This document shows positions 1 to 12,076 of a DNA stretch of 64,000 nucleotides, one piece after another. Numbering within the stretch: position 1 is the stretch's first letter; every line of letters starts with the position of its first letter. The position numbers were made by a program, and so were the translations under genes. The notes under the pieces are model-generated. The model saw nothing but the letters and a program-made list of their open reading frames with translations. It had not been told where the DNA came from and made no database searches. The stretch is from Anthopleura xanthogrammica (lineage: Eukaryota > Cnidaria > Anthozoa > Actiniaria > Actiniidae), in NCBI GenBank assembly GCA_964019055.1, contig OZ025209.1, forward strand, positions 7,555,071 to 7,619,070, written 5' to 3'.

Positions 1-237
1 GCTAAAAAGTTTTTTTTTTCCAGCAAAACAGTGTTTTGGACATCCAAAATGTGCTTTTCTCGGCCAAAACTTGCGTTTAGCAGTGAAAACGTCGTGTTTT
101 GAGCAAAAGAAAATTCTCAGCAAATTCCAGATTTTCTCAGCAAAAAACAGTGTTTTTGACCAAAAAGCACCTTTACTCAGCCAAAAGCGCATTTTTTTTC
201 GCCAAAAAGTCGTGTTTTTATCTCAAGAGGTATTTTC
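1..237 (+). repeat. Partial satellite unit at left edge
   Basis: The window opens at about unit position 94 (GGGCTAAAAAG region) and runs to the end of the unit. It carries a 10-base T-run instead of the usual 9, an AAATTCCAG variant near 120-130, AACAGTGTTTTTGACC where most units have a longer T-run, and AGCGC near 187-192. Its truncation is the window edge, not a biological boundary. Confidence 0.95.
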
Positions 238-566
238 ATGAGCAAAAAGTGGGGGTTTCAGCAAACAGGTCACGCCGTCAGCGAAAAACCTGGTTTTGAG
301 AGCCAAAATGGCCATTTTTCAGTTTTTTGGGCTAAAAAGTTTTTTTTTCCAGCAAAACAGTGTTTTGGACATCCAAAATGTGCTTTTCTCGGCCAAAACT
401 TGCGTTTAGCAGTGAAAACGTCGTGTTTTGAGCAAAAGAAAATTCTCAGCAAATTTCAGATTTTCTCAGCAAAAAACAGTTTTTTTGACCAAAAAGCACC
501 TTTACTCAGCCAAAACCGCATTTTTTTTCGCCAAAAAGTCGTGTTTTTATCTCAAGAGGTATTTTC
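238..566 (+). repeat. Reference 329-bp unit with sixteen ~20.6-bp sub-repeats
   Basis: In unit coordinates, A-tracts begin at 7, 26, 47, 68, 97, 117, 138, 158, 178, 197, 214, 234, 254, 274 and 296: fifteen tracts with a mean spacing of 20.6. T-tracts follow at 19, 57, 78, 86, 103, 126, 147, 168, 189, 224, 243, 264, 284, 307 and 324. A-to-T centre distances in thirteen clear pairs run from 8 to 12 with a mean near 9.9. The slot at 311-329 has only the T-tract, giving 16 slots in 329 bp. Sub-repeats often begin AGC or GCC and end CTC. The slot at 83-113 is irregular: a T6 run precedes the A-tract and a T9 run follows. Sub-repeats at 178-192 and 296-310 are almost the same (14 of 15 bases). The phasing implies a curved helix axis; that is inference from tract spacing. 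Confidence 0.92.
305..318. repeat. 14-bp perfect palindrome present once per unit
   Basis: AAAATGGCCATTTT equals its own reverse complement and sits at unit positions 68-81. It recurs in nearly all units; this entry marks the first full copy. It combines an A-tract and a T-tract around TGGCCA, so it is the most symmetric of the sub-repeats. It is broken in a few units: the unit at 1555 loses two bases (CAAAAGGCC), the unit at 35762 has CTAAATGG, and those at 47271 and 63565 have ATAGCC. No known protein site is claimed. Confidence 0.85.
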
Positions 567-895
567 ATGAGCAAAAAGTGGGAGTTTCAGCAAACAGGTC
601 ACGCTGTCAGCGAAAAACCTGGTTTTGAGAGCCAAAATGGCCATTTTTCAGTTTTTTGGGCTAAAAAGTTTTTTTTTCCAGCAAAACAGTGTTTTGGACA
701 TCCAAAATGTGCTTTTCTCGGCCAAAACTTGCGTTTAGCAGTGAAAACGTCGTGTTTTCAGCAAAAGAAAATTCTCAGCAAATTCCAGATTTTCTCAGCA
801 AAAAACAGTTTTTTTGACCAAAAAGCACCTTTACTCAGCCAAAACCGCATTTTTTTTCGCCAAAAAGTCGTGTTTTTATCTCAAGAGGTATTTTC

Positions 896-3857
896 ATGAG
901 CAAAAAGTGGGGGTTTCAGCAAACAGGTCACGCCGTCAGCGAAAAACCTGGTTTTGAGAGCCAAAATGGCCATTTTTCAGTTTTTTGGGCTAAAAAGTTT
1001 TTTTTTCCAGCAAAACAGTGTTTTGGACATCCAAAATGTGCTTTTCTCGGCCAAAACTTGCGTTTAGCAGTGAAAACGTCGTGTTTTGAGCAAAAGAAAA
1101 TTCTCAGCAAATTTCAGATTTTCTCAGCAAAAAACAGTTTTTTTGACCAAAAAGCACCTTTACTCAGCCAAAACCGCATTTTTTTTCGCCAAAAAGTCGT
1201 GTTTTTATCTCAAGAGGTATTTTCATGAGCAAAAAGTGGGGGTTTCAGCAAACAGGTCACGCCGTCAGCGAAAAACCTGGTTTTGAGAGCCAAAATGGCC
1301 ATTTTTCAGTTTTTTGGGCTAAAAAGTTTTTTTTTTCCAGCAAAACAGTGTTTTGGACATCCAAAATGTGCTTTTCTCGGCCAAAACTTGCGTTTAGCAG
1401 TGAAAACGTCGTGTTTTGAGCAAAAGAAAATTCTCAGCAAATTCCAGATTTTCTCAGCAAAAAACAGTTTTTTTGACCAAAAAGCACCTTTACTCAGCCA
1501 AAACCGCATTTTTTTTCGCCAAAAAGTCGTGTTTTTATCTCAAGAGGTATTTTCATGAGCAAAAAGTGGGGGTTTCAGCAAACAGGTCACGCCGTCAGCG
1601 AAAAACCTGGTTTTGAGAGGCAAAAGGCCATTTTTCAGTTTTTTGGGCTAAAAAGTTGTTTTTTCCAGCAAAACAGTGTTTTGGACATCCAAAATGTGCT
1701 TTTCTCGGCCAAAACTTGCGTTTAGCAGTGAAAACGTCGTGTTTTGAGCAAAAGAAAATTCTCAGCAAATTCCAGATTTTCTCAGCAAAAAACAGTGTTT
1801 TTGACCAAAAAGCACCTTTACTCAGCCAAAAGCGCATTTTTTTTCGCCAAAAAGTCGTGTTTTTATCTCAAGAGGTATTTTCATGAGCAAAAAGTGGGGG
1901 TTTCAGCAAACAGGTCACGCCGTCAGCGAAAAACCTGGTTTTGAGAGCCAAAATGGCCATTTTTCAGTTTTTTGGACTAAAAAGCTTTTTTTTCCAGCAA
2001 AACAGTGTTTTGGACATCCAAAATGTGCTTTTCTCGGCCAAAACTTGCGCTTAGCAGTAAAAACGTCGTGTTTTGAGCAAAAGAAAATTCTCAGCAAATT
2101 TCAGATTTTCTCAGCAAAAAACAGTTTTTTTGACCAAAAAGCACCTTTACTCAGCCAAAAGCGCATTTTTTTTCGCCAAAAAGTCGTGTTTTTATCTCAA
2201 GAGGTATTTTCATGAGCAAAAAGTGGGGGTTTCAGCAAACAGGTCACGCCGTCAGCAAAAAACCTGGTTTTGAGAGCCAAAATGGCCATTTTTCAGTTTT
2301 TTGGGCTAAAAAGTTTTTTTTTCCAGCAAAACAGTGTTTTGGACATCCAAAATGTGCTTTTCTCGGCCAAAACTTGCGTTTAGCAGTGAAAACGTCGTGT
2401 TTTGAGCAAAAGAAAATTCTCAGCAAATTTCAGATTTTCTCAGCAAAAAACAGTTTTTTTGACCAAAAAGCACCTTTACTCAGCCAAAACCGCATTTTTT
2501 TTCAACAAAAAGTCGTGTTTTTATCTCAAGAGGTATTTTCATGAGCAAAAAGTGGGGGTTTCAGCAAACAGGTCACGCCGTCAGCGAAAAACCTGGTTTT
2601 GAGAGCCAAAATGGCCATTTTTCAGTTTTTTGGGCTAAAAAGGTTTTTTTCCCAGCAAAACAGTGTTTTGGACATCCAAAATGTGCTTTTCTCGGCCAAA
2701 ACTTGCGTTTAGCAGTGAAAACGTCGTGTTTTGAGCAAAAGAAAATTCTCAGCAAATTTCAGATTTTCTCAGCAAAAAACAGTTTTTTTGACCAAAAAGC
2801 ACCTTTACTCAGCCAAAAGCGCATTTTTTTTCGCCAAAAAGTCGTGTTTTTATCTCAAGAGGTATTTTCATGAGCAAAAAGTGGGGGTTTCAGCAAACAG
2901 GTCACGCCGTCAGCGAAAAACCTGGTTTTGAGAGCCAAAATGGCCATTTTTCAGTTTTTTGGGCTAAAAAGTTTTTTTTTCCAGCAAAACAGTGTTTTGG
3001 ACATCCAAAATGTGCTTTTCTCGGCCAAAACTTGCGTTTAGCAGTGAAAACGTCGTGTTTTGAGCAAAAGAAAATTCTCAGCAAATTTCAGATTTTCTCA
3101 GCAAAAAACAGTTTTTTTGACCAAAAAGCACCTTTACTCAGCCAAAACCGCATTTTTTTTCGCCAAAAAGTCGTGTTTTTATCTCAAGAGGTATTTTCAT
3201 GAGCAAAAAGTGGGGGTTTCAGCAAACAGGTCACGCCGTCAGCGAAAAACCTGGTTTTGAGAGCCAAAATGGCCATTTTTCAGTTTTTTGGGCTAAAAAG
3301 TTTTTTTTTTCCAGCAAAACAGTGTTTTGGACATCCAAAATGTGCTTTTCTCGGCCAAAACTTGCGTTTAGCAGTGAAAACGTCGTGTTTTGAGCAAAAG
3401 AAAATTCTCAGCAAATTCCAGATTTTCTCAGCAAAAAACAGTTTTTTTGACCAAAAAGCACCTTTACTCAGCCAAAACCGCATTTTTTTTCGCCAAAAAG
3501 TCGTGTTTTTATCTCAAGAGGTATTTTCATGAGCAAAAAGTGGGGGTTTCAGCAAACAGGTCACTCCGTCAGCGAAAAACCTGGTTTTGAGAGCCAAAAT
3601 GGCCATTTTTCAGTTTTTTGGGCTAAAAAGTTGTTTTTTCCAGCAAAGTAGTGTTTTGGACATCCAAAATGTGCTTTTCTCGGCCAAAACTTGCGTTTAG
3701 CAGTGAAAACGTCGTGTTTTGAGCAAAAGAAAATTCTCAGCAAATTTCAGATTTTCTCAGCAAAAAACAGTTTTTTTGACCAAAAAGCACCTTTACTCAG
3801 CCAAAACCGCATTTTTTTTCGCCAAAAAGTCGTGTTTTTATCTCAAGAGGTATTTTC
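896..3857 (+). repeat. Partial six-unit (1974-bp) higher-order repeat
   Basis: Units 896, 1225 and 1555 correspond to 2870, 3199 and 3529, each 1974 bp apart. Units 1225 and 3199 share a 10-base T-run (330-bp unit) and AAATTCCAG, and units 1555 and 3529 share the TTG-interrupted T-run. The match is imperfect: 1555 lacks two bases in the palindrome, and 3529 has CACTCC and AAAGTAGTG. The intervening units differ (1883 has GGACTAAA and AAGCTTTTTT; 3858 is plain), so only part of the period is still recognisable. Confidence 0.6.
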
Positions 3858-6816
3858 ATGAGCAAAAAGTGGGGGTTTCAGCAAACAGGTCACGCCGTCA
3901 GCGAAAAACCTGGTTTTGAGAGCCAAAATGGCCATTTTTCAGTTTTTTGGGCTAAAAAGTTTTTTTTTCCAGCAAAACAGTGTTTTGGACATCCAAAATG
4001 TGCTTTTCTCGGCCAAAACTTGCGTTTAGCAGTGAAAACGTCGTGTTTTGAGCAAAAGAAAATTCTCAGCAAATTTCAGATTTTCTCAGCAAAAAACAGT
4101 TTTTTTGACCAAAAAGCACCTTTACTCAGCCAAAACCGCATTTTTTTTCGCCAAAAAGTCGTGTTTTTATCTCAAGAGGTATTTTCATGAGCAAAAAGTG
4201 GGGGTTTCAGCAAACAGGTCACGCCGTCAGCGAAAAACCTGGTTTTGAGAGCCAAAATGGCCATTTTTCAGTTTTTTGGACTAAAAAGTTTTTTTTTCCA
4301 GCAAAACAGTGTTTTGGACATTCAAAATGTGCTTTTCTCGGCCAAAACTTGCGTTTAGCAGTGAAAACGTCGTGTTTTGAGCAAAAGAAAATTCTCAGCA
4401 AATTTCAGATTTTCTCAGCAAAAAACAGTTTTTTTGACCAAAAAGCACCTTTACTCAGCCAAAACCGCATTTTTTTTCGCCAAAAAGTCGTGTTTTTATC
4501 TCAAGAGGTATTTTCATGAGCAAAAAGTGGGGGTTTCAGCAAACAGGTCACGCCGTCAGCGAAAAACCTGGTTTTGAGAGCCAAAATGGCCATTTTTCAG
4601 TTTTTTGGGCTAAAAAGTTTTTTTTCCAGCAAAACAGTGTTTTGGACATCCAAAATGTGCTTTTCTCGGCCAAAACTTGCGTTTAGCAGTGAAAACGTCG
4701 TGTTTTGAGCAAAAGAAAATTCTCAGCAAATTTCAGATTTTCTCAGCAAAAAACAGTTTTTTGGACCAAAAAGCACCTTTACTCAGTCAAAACCGCATTT
4801 TTTTTCGCCAAAAAGTCGTGTTTTTATCTCAAGAGGTATTTTCATGAGCAAAAAGTGGGGGTTTCAGCAAACAGGTCACGCCGTCAGCGAAAAACCTGGT
4901 TTTGAGAGCCAAAATGGCCATTTTTCAGTTTTTTGGGCTAAAAAGTTTTTTTTTCCAGCAAAACAGTGTTTTGGACATCCAAAATGTGCTTTTCTCGGCC
5001 AAAACTTGCGTTTAGCAGTGAAAACGTCGTGTTTTGAGCAAAAGAAAATTCTCAGCAAATTTCAGATTTTCTCAGCAAAAAACAGTTTTTTTGACCAAAA
5101 AGCACCTTTACTCAGCCAAAAGCGCATTTTTTTTCGCCAAAAAGTCGTGTTTTTATCTCAAGAGGTATTTTCATGAGCAAAAAGTGGGGGTTTCAGCAAA
5201 CAGGTCACGCCGTCAGCGAAAAACCTGGTTTTGAGAGCCAAAATGGCCATTTTTCAGTTTTTTGGACTAAAAAGTTTTTTTTTCCAGCAAAACAGTGTTT
5301 TGGACATCCAAAATGTGCTTTTCTCGGCCAAAACTTGCGTTTAGCAGTGAAAACGTCGTGTTTTGAGCAAAAGAAAATTCTCAGCAAATTTCAGATTTTC
5401 TCAGCAAAAAACAGTTTTTTTGACCAAAAAGCACCTTTACTCAGTCAAAACCGCATTTTTTTTCGCCAAAAAGTCGTGTTTTTATCTCAAGAGGTATTTT
5501 CATGAGCAAAAAGTGGGGGTTTCAGCAAACAGGTCACGCCATCAGCGAAAAACCTGGTTTTGAGAGCCAAAATGGCCATTTTTCAGTTTTTTGGGCTAAA
5601 AAGTTGTTTTTTCCAGCAAAACAGTGTTTTGGACATCCAAAATGTGCTTTTCTCGTCCAAAACTTGCGTTTAGCAGTGAAAACGTCGTGTTTTGAGCAAA
5701 AGAAAATTCTCAGCAAATTTCAGATTTTCTCAGCAAAAAACAGTTTTTTTGACCAAAAAGCACCTTTACTCAGCCAAAACCGCATTTTTTTTCGCCAAAA
5801 AGTCGTGTTTTTATCTCAAGAGGTATTTTCATGAGCAAAAAGTGGGGGTTTCAGCAAACAGGTCACGCCGTCAGCGAAAAACCTGGTTTTGAGAGCCAAA
5901 ATGGCCATTTTTCAGTTTTTTGGGCTAAAAAGTTTTTTTTTCCAGCAAAACAGTGTTTTGGACATCCAAAATGTGCTTTTCTCGTCCAAAACTTGCGTTT
6001 AGCAGTGAAAACGTCGTGTTTTGAGCAAAAGAAAATTCTCAGCAAATTTCAGATTTTCTCAGCAAAAAACAGTTTTTTTGACCAAAAAGCACCTTTACTC
6101 AGCCAAAACCGCATTTTTTTTCGCCAAAAAGTCGTGTTTTTATCTCAAGAGGTATTTTCATGAGCAAAAAGTGGGGGTTTCAGCAAACAGGTCACGCTGT
6201 CAGCGAAAAACCTGGTTTTGAGAGCCAAAATGGCCATTTTTCAGTTTTTTGGGCTAAAAAGTTTTTTTTTCCAGCAAAACAGTGTTTTGGACATCCAAAA
6301 TGTGCTTTTCTCGGCCAAAACTTGCGTTTAGCAGTGAAAACGTCGTGTTTTGAGCAAAAGAAAATTCTCAGCAAATTTCAGATTTTCTCAGCAAAAAACA
6401 GTTTTTTTGACCAAAAAGCACCTTTACTCAGCCAAAACCGCATTTTTTTTCGCCAAAAAGTCGTGTTTTTATCTCAAGAGGTATTTTCATGAGCAAAAAG
6501 TGGGGGTTTCAGCAAACAGTTCACGCCGTCAGCGAAAAACCTGGTTTTGAGAGCCAAAATGGCCATTTTTCAGTTTTTTGGGCTAAAAAGTTTTTTTTCC
6601 AGCAAAACAGTGTTTTGGACATCCAAAATGTGCTTTTCTCGGCCAAAACTTGCGTTTAGCAGTGAAAACGTCGTGTTTTGAGCAAAAGAAAATTCTCAGC
6701 AAATTTCAGATTTTCTCAGCAAAAAACAGTTTTTTTGACCAAAAAGCACCTTTACTCAGCCAAAACCGCATTTTTTTTCGCCAAAAAGTCGTGTTTTTAT
6801 CTCAAGAGGTATTTTC

Positions 6817-9800
6817 ATGAGCAAAAAGTGGGGGTTTCAGCAAACAGGTCACGCCGTCAGCGAAAAACCTGGTTTTGAGAGCCAAAATGGCCATTTTTCA
6901 GTTTTTTGGACTAAAAAGTTTTTTTTTCCAGCAAAACAGTGTTTTGGACATCCAAAATGTGCTTTTCTCGGCCAAAACTTGCGTTTAGCAGTGAAAACGT
7001 CGTGTTTTGAGCAAAAGAAAATTCTCAGCAAATTTCAGATTTTCTCAGCAAAAAACAGTTTTTTTGACCAAAAAGCACCTTTACTCAGTCAAAACCGCAT
7101 TTTTTTTCGCCAAAAAGTCGTGTTTTTATCTCAAGAGGTATTTTCATGAGCAAAAAGTGGGGGTTTCAACAAACAGGTCACGCCGTCAGCGAAAAACCTG
7201 GTTTTGAGAGCCAAAATGGCCATTTTTCAGTTTTTTGGACTAAAAAGTTTTTTTTTCCAGCAAAACAGTGTTTTGGACATCCAAAATGTGCTTTTCTCGG
7301 CCAAAACTTGCGTTTAGCAGTGAAAACGTCGTGTTTTGAGCAAAAGAAAATTCTCAGCAAATTTCAGATTTTCTCAGCAAAAAACAGTTTTTTTGACCAA
7401 AAAGCACCTTTACTCAGTCAAAACCGCATTTTTTTTCGCCAAAAAGTCGTGTTTTTATCTCAAGAGGTATTTTCATGAGCAAAAAGTGGGGGTTTCAGCA
7501 AACAGGTCACGCCGTCAGCGAAAAACCTGGTTTTGAGAGCCAAAATGGCCATTTTTCAGTTTTTTGGGCTAAAAAGTTGTTTTTTCCAGCAAAACAGTGT
7601 TTTGGACATCCAAAATGTGCTTTTCTCGGCCAAAACTTGCGTTTAGCAGTGAAAACGTCGTGTTTTGAGCAAAAGAAAATTCTCAGCAAATTTCAGATTT
7701 TCTCAGCAAAAAACAGTTTTTTTGACCAAAAAGCACCTTTACTCAGCCAAAAGCGCATTTTTTTTCGCCAAAAAGTCGTGTTTTTATCTCAAGAGGTATT
7801 TTCATGAGCAAAAAGTGGGGGTTTCAGCAAACAGGTCACGCTGTCAGCGAAAAACCTGGTTTTGAGAGCCAAAATGGCCATTTTTCAGTTTTTTGGGCTA
7901 AAAAGGTTTTTTTTCCAGCAAAACAGTGTTTTGGACATCCAAAATGTGCTTTTCTCGGCCAAAACTTGCGTTTAGCAGTGAAAACGTCGTGTTTTGAGCA
8001 AAAGAAAATTCTCAGCAAATTTCAGATTTTCTCAGCAAAAAACAGTTTTTTTGACCAAAAAGCACCTTTACTCAGCCAAAACCGCATTTTTTTTCGCCAA
8101 AAAGTCGTGTTTTTATCTCAAGAGGTATTTTCATGAGCAAAAAGTGGGGGTTTCAGCAAACAGGTCACGCCGTCAGCGAAAAACCTGGTTTTGAGAGCCA
8201 AAATGGCCATTTTTCAGTTTTTTGGGCTAAAAAGTTTTTTTTCCAGCAAAACAGTGTTTTGGACATCCAAAATGTGCTTTTCTCGGCCAAAACTTGCGTT
8301 TAGCAGTGAAAACGTCGTGTTTTGAGCAAAAGAAAATTCTCAGCAATTTTCAGATTTTCTCAGCAAAAAACAGTTTTTTTGACCAAAAAGCACCTTTACT
8401 CAGCCAAAACCGCATTTTTTTTCGCCAAAAAGTCGTGTTTTTATCTCAAGAGGTATTTTCATGAGCAAAAAGTGGGGGTTTCAGCAAACAGGTCACGCCG
8501 TCAGCGAAAAACCTGGTTTTGAGAGCCAAAATGGCCATTTTTCAGTTTTTTGGACTAAAAAGTTTTTTTTTCCAGCAAAACAGTGTTTTGGACATCCAAA
8601 ATGTGCTTTTCTCGGCCAAAACTTGCGTTTAGCAGTGAAAACGTCGTGTTTTGAGCAAAAGAAAATTCTCAGCAAATTTCAGATTTTCTCAGCAAAAAAC
8701 AGTTTTTTTGACCAAAAAGCACCTTTACTCAGTCAAAACCGCATTTTTTTTCGCCAAAAAGTCGTGTTTTTATCTCAAGAGGTATTTTCATGAGCAAAAA
8801 GTGGGGGTTTCAACAAACAGGTCACGCCGTCAGCGAAAAACCTGGTTTTGAGAGCCAAAATGGCCATTTTTCAGTTTTTTGGACTAAAAAGTTTTTTTTT
8901 CCAGCAAAACAGTGTTTTGGACATCCAAAATGTGCTTTTCTCGGCCAAAACTTGCGTTTAGCAGTGAAAACGTCGTGTTTTGAGCAAAAGAAAATTCTCA
9001 GCAAATTTCAGATTTTCTCAGCAAAAAACAGTTTTTTTGACCAAAAAGCACCTTTACTCAGTCAAAACCGCATTTTTTTTCGCCAAAAAGTCGTGTTTTT
9101 ATCTCAAGAGGTATTTTCATGAGCAAAAAGTGGGGGTTTCAGCAAACAGGTCACGCCGTCAGCGAAAAACCTGGTTTTGAGAGCCAAAATGGCCATTTTT
9201 CAGTTTTTTGGGCTAAAAAGTTTTTTTTTCCAGCAAAACAGTGTTTTGGACATCCAAAATGTGCTTTTCTCGGCCAAAACTTGCGTTTAGCAGTGAAAAC
9301 GTCGTGTTTTGAGCAAAAGAAAATTCTCAGCAAATTTCAGATTTTCTCAGCAAAAAACAGTTTTTTTGACCAAAAAGCACCTTTACTCAGCCAAAAGCGC
9401 ATTTTTTTTCGCCAAAAAGTCGTGTTTTTATCTCAAGAGGTATTTTCATGAGCAAAAAGTGGGGGTTTCAGCAAACAGGTCACGCTGTCAGCGAAAAACC
9501 TGGTTTTGAGAGCCAAAATGGCCATTTTTCAGTTTTTTGGGCTAAAAAGGTTTTTTTTCCAGCAAAACAGTGTTTTGGACATCCAAAATGTGCTTTTCTC
9601 GGCCAAAACTTGCGTTGAGCAGTGAAAACGTCGTGTTTTGAGCAAAAGAAAATTCTCAGCAAATTTCAGATTTTCTCAGCAAAAAACAGTTTTTTTGACC
9701 AAAAAGCACCTTTACTCAGCCAAAACCGCATTTTTTTTCGCCAAAAAGTCGTGTTTTTATCTCAAGAGGTATTTTCATGAGCAAAAAGTGGGGGTTTCAG

Positions 9801-10102
9801 CAAACAGGTCACGCCGTCAGCGAAAAACCTGGTTTTGAGAGCCAAAATGGCCATTTTTCAGTTTTTTGGGCTAAAAAGTTTTTTTTCCAGCAAAACAGTG
9901 TTTTGGACATCCAAAATGTGCTTTTCTCGGCCAAAACTTGCGTTTAGCAGTGAAAACGTCGTGTTTTGAGCAAAAGAAAATTCTCAGCAAATTTCAGATT
10001 TTCTCAGCAAAAAACAGTTTTTTTGACCAAAAAGCACCTTTACTCAGCCAAAACCGCATTTTTTTTCGCCAAAAAGTCGTGTTTTTATCTCGAGGTATTT
10101 TC
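6817..10102 (+). repeat. Five-unit (1644-bp) tandem duplication
   Basis: Copy 1 is 6817-8460 and copy 2 is 8461-10102. Both run in the same order: a GGACTAAA unit, a unit with CAACAAACAG plus GGACTAAA, a unit ending in AGCGC, a unit with CACGCTGTC and AAAAAGGTTTTT, then a unit with a T-run shortened by one. They differ at a few points: the third unit has the TTG form only in copy 1, and the fourth has GCGTTGAGCAG only in copy 2. A further CAACAAACAG unit at 10103 shows that the pattern began a third cycle. Recent unequal exchange of five units is the simplest reading. Confidence 0.75.
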
Positions 10103-10760
10103 ATGAGCAAAAAGTGGGGGTTTCAACAAACAGGTCACGCCGTCAGCGAAAAACCTGGTTTTGAGAGCCAAAATGGCCATTTTTCAGTTTTTTGGGCTAA
10201 AAAGTTTTTTTTTCCAGCAAAACAGTGTTTTGGACATCCAAAATGTGCTTTTCTCGGCCAAAACTTGCGTTTAGCAGTGAAAACGTCGTGTTTTGAGCAA
10301 AAGAAAATTCTCAGCAAATTTCAGATTTTCTCAGCAAAAAACAGTTTTTTTGACCAAAAAGCACCTTTACTCAGCCAAAACCGCATTTTTTTTCGCCAAA
10401 AAGTCGTGTTTTTATCTCAAGAGGTATTTTCATGAGCAAAAAGTGGGGGTTTCAGCAAACAGGTCACGCCGTCAGCGAAAAACCTGGTTTTGAGAGCCAA
10501 AATGGCCATTTTTCAGTTTTTTGGGCTACAAAGTTGTTTTTTCCAGCAAAACAGTGTTTTGGACATCCAAAATGTGCTTTTCTCGGCCAAAACTTGCGTT
10601 TAGCAGTGAAAACGTCGTGTTTTGAGCAAAAGAAAATTCTCAGCAAATTTCAGATTTTCTCAGCAAAAAACAGTTTTTTTGACCAAAAAGCACCTTTACT
10701 CAGCCAAAACCGCATTTTTTTTCGCCAAAAAGTCGTGTTTTTATCTCAAGAGGTATTTTC

Positions 10761-12076
10761 ATGAGCAAAAAGTGGGGGTTTCAGCAAACAGGTCACGCCG
10801 TCAGCGAAAAACCTGGTTTTGAGAGCCAAAATGGCCATTTTTCATTTTTTTGGGCTAAAAAGTTTTTTTTTCCAGCAAAACAGTGTTTTGGACATCCAAA
10901 ATGTGCTTTTCTCGGCCAAAACTTGCGTTTAACAGTGAAAACGTCGTGTTTTGAGCAAAAGAAAATTCTCAGCAAATTTCAGATTTTCTCAGCAAAAAAC
11001 AGTTTTTTTGACCAAAAAGCACCTTTACTCAGCCAAAACCGCATTTTTTTTCGCCAAAAAGTCGTGTTTTTATCTCAAGAGGTATTTTCATGAGCAAAAA
11101 GTGGGGGTTTCAGCAAACAGGTCACGCCGTCAGCGAAAAACCTGGTTTTGAGAGGCAAAATGGCCATTTTTCAGTTTTTTGGGCTAAAAAGTTGTTTTTT
11201 CCAGCAAAAAAGTATTTTGGACAACCAAAATGTGCTTTTCTCGGCCAAAACTTGCGTTTAGCAGTGAAAACGTCGTGTTTTGAGCAAAAGAAAATTCTCA
11301 GCAAATTTCAGATTTTCTCAGCAAAAAACAGTTTTTTTGACCAAAAAGCACCTTTACTCAGCCAAAACCGCATTTTTTTTCGCCAAAAAGTCGTGTTTTT
11401 ATCTCAAGAGGTATTTTCATGAGCAAAAAGTGGGGGTTTCAGCAAACAGGTCACGCCGTCAGCGAAAAACCTGGTTTTGAGAGCCAAAATGGCCATTTTT
11501 CATTTTTTTGGGCTAAAAAGTTTTTTTTTCCAGCAAAACAGTGTTTTGGACATCCAAAATGTGCTTTTCTCGGCCAAAACTTGCGTTTAACAGTGAAAAC
11601 GTCGTGTTTTGAGCAAAAGAAAATTCTCAGCAAATTTCAGATTTTCTCAGCAAAAAACAGTTTTTTTGACCAAAAAGCACCTTTACTCAGCCAAAACCGC
11701 ATTTTTTTTCGCCAAAAAGTCGTGTTTTTATCTCAAGAGGTATTTTCATGAGCAAAAAGTGGGGGTTTCAGCAAACAGGTCACGCCGTCAGCGAAAAACC
11801 TGGTTTTGAGAGGCAAAATGGCCATTTTTCAGTTTTTTGGGCTAAAAAGTTTTTTTTTCCAGCAAAACAGTGTTTTGGACATCCAAAATGTGCTTTTCTC
11901 GGCCAAAACTTGCGTTTAGCAGTGAAAACGTCGTGTTTTGAGCGAAAGAAAATTCTCAGCAAATTTCAGATTTTCTCAGCAAAAAACAGTTTTTTTGACC
12001 AAAAAGCACCTTTACTCAGCCAAAACCGCATTTTTTTTCGCCAAAAAGTCGTGTTTTTATCTCAAGAGGTATTTTC
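10761..12076 (+). repeat. Two-unit (658-bp) duplication
   Basis: Units 10761 and 11419 share two private variants, TTTTTCATTTTTTTGGG and GCGTTTAACAG. The following units 11090 and 11748 share GAGAGGCAAAATGG. Unit 11090 additionally has the TTG form and AAGTATTTTGGACAACC, which 11748 lacks, while 11748 has GAGCGAAAG. The second pair has therefore diverged, or was partly converted, after duplication. Confidence 0.7.

Larger units (their letters stand above)
1..10102 (+). repeat. Array zone A: GGACTAAA / AGTCAAAACC subfamily
   Basis: There are thirty unit starts. They run every 329 bp from 238, except for these steps: 1225 to 1555 (330), 1555 to 1883 (328), 3199 to 3529 (330), 4516 to 4844, 6489 to 6817 and 8133 to 8461 (328 each), and 9777 to 10103 (326). 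Variants concentrated here are GGACTAAA in place of GGGCTAAA (units 1883, 4187, 5173, 6817, 7146, 8461, 8790), not seen later in the window, and AGTCAAAACC near the unit end (for example units 4516, 5173, 6817, 7146, 8461, 8790). CTCGTCC marks two adjacent units (5502, 5831). AAATTCCAG marks several of the first units (567, 1225, 1555, 3199). There is no gene in this stretch. Confidence 0.85.

Noticed and set aside
270..452. Recurrent 60-codon minus-strand frame starting MLRIFF
   Set aside because: The sub-repeat is near-symmetric, so the minus strand gives similar F/K-rich frames. It lies antisense to the other frames and has no independent support.
527..543. CENP-B box-like match (TTCG with A at the right spacing) in TTTCGCCAAAAAGTCGT
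   Set aside because: The second essential half, CGGG, is GTCG here, so three of four core bases do not match. It is too weak to call a CENP-B box.
238..570. Recurrent 110-codon plus-strand open frame starting MSKKWGF in most units, preceded by AGAGGT seven bases before ATG like a ribosome binding site
   Set aside because: It recurs only because the DNA recurs. T-run length changes shift or stop it in many units (for example 4516, 6489, 8133, 29186), TGG becomes TAG in 13719 and 14047, and variants show no third-position preference. The product is low-complexity K/F-rich with no recognisable domain. A 64-kb bacterial array of such a gene is not plausible.
428..628. Recurrent 66-codon plus-strand frame starting MSKRKFSAN
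   Set aside because: It overlaps the previous frame and crosses the unit boundary. Both cannot be conserved genes at once, and it too is a reading of the sub-repeat.
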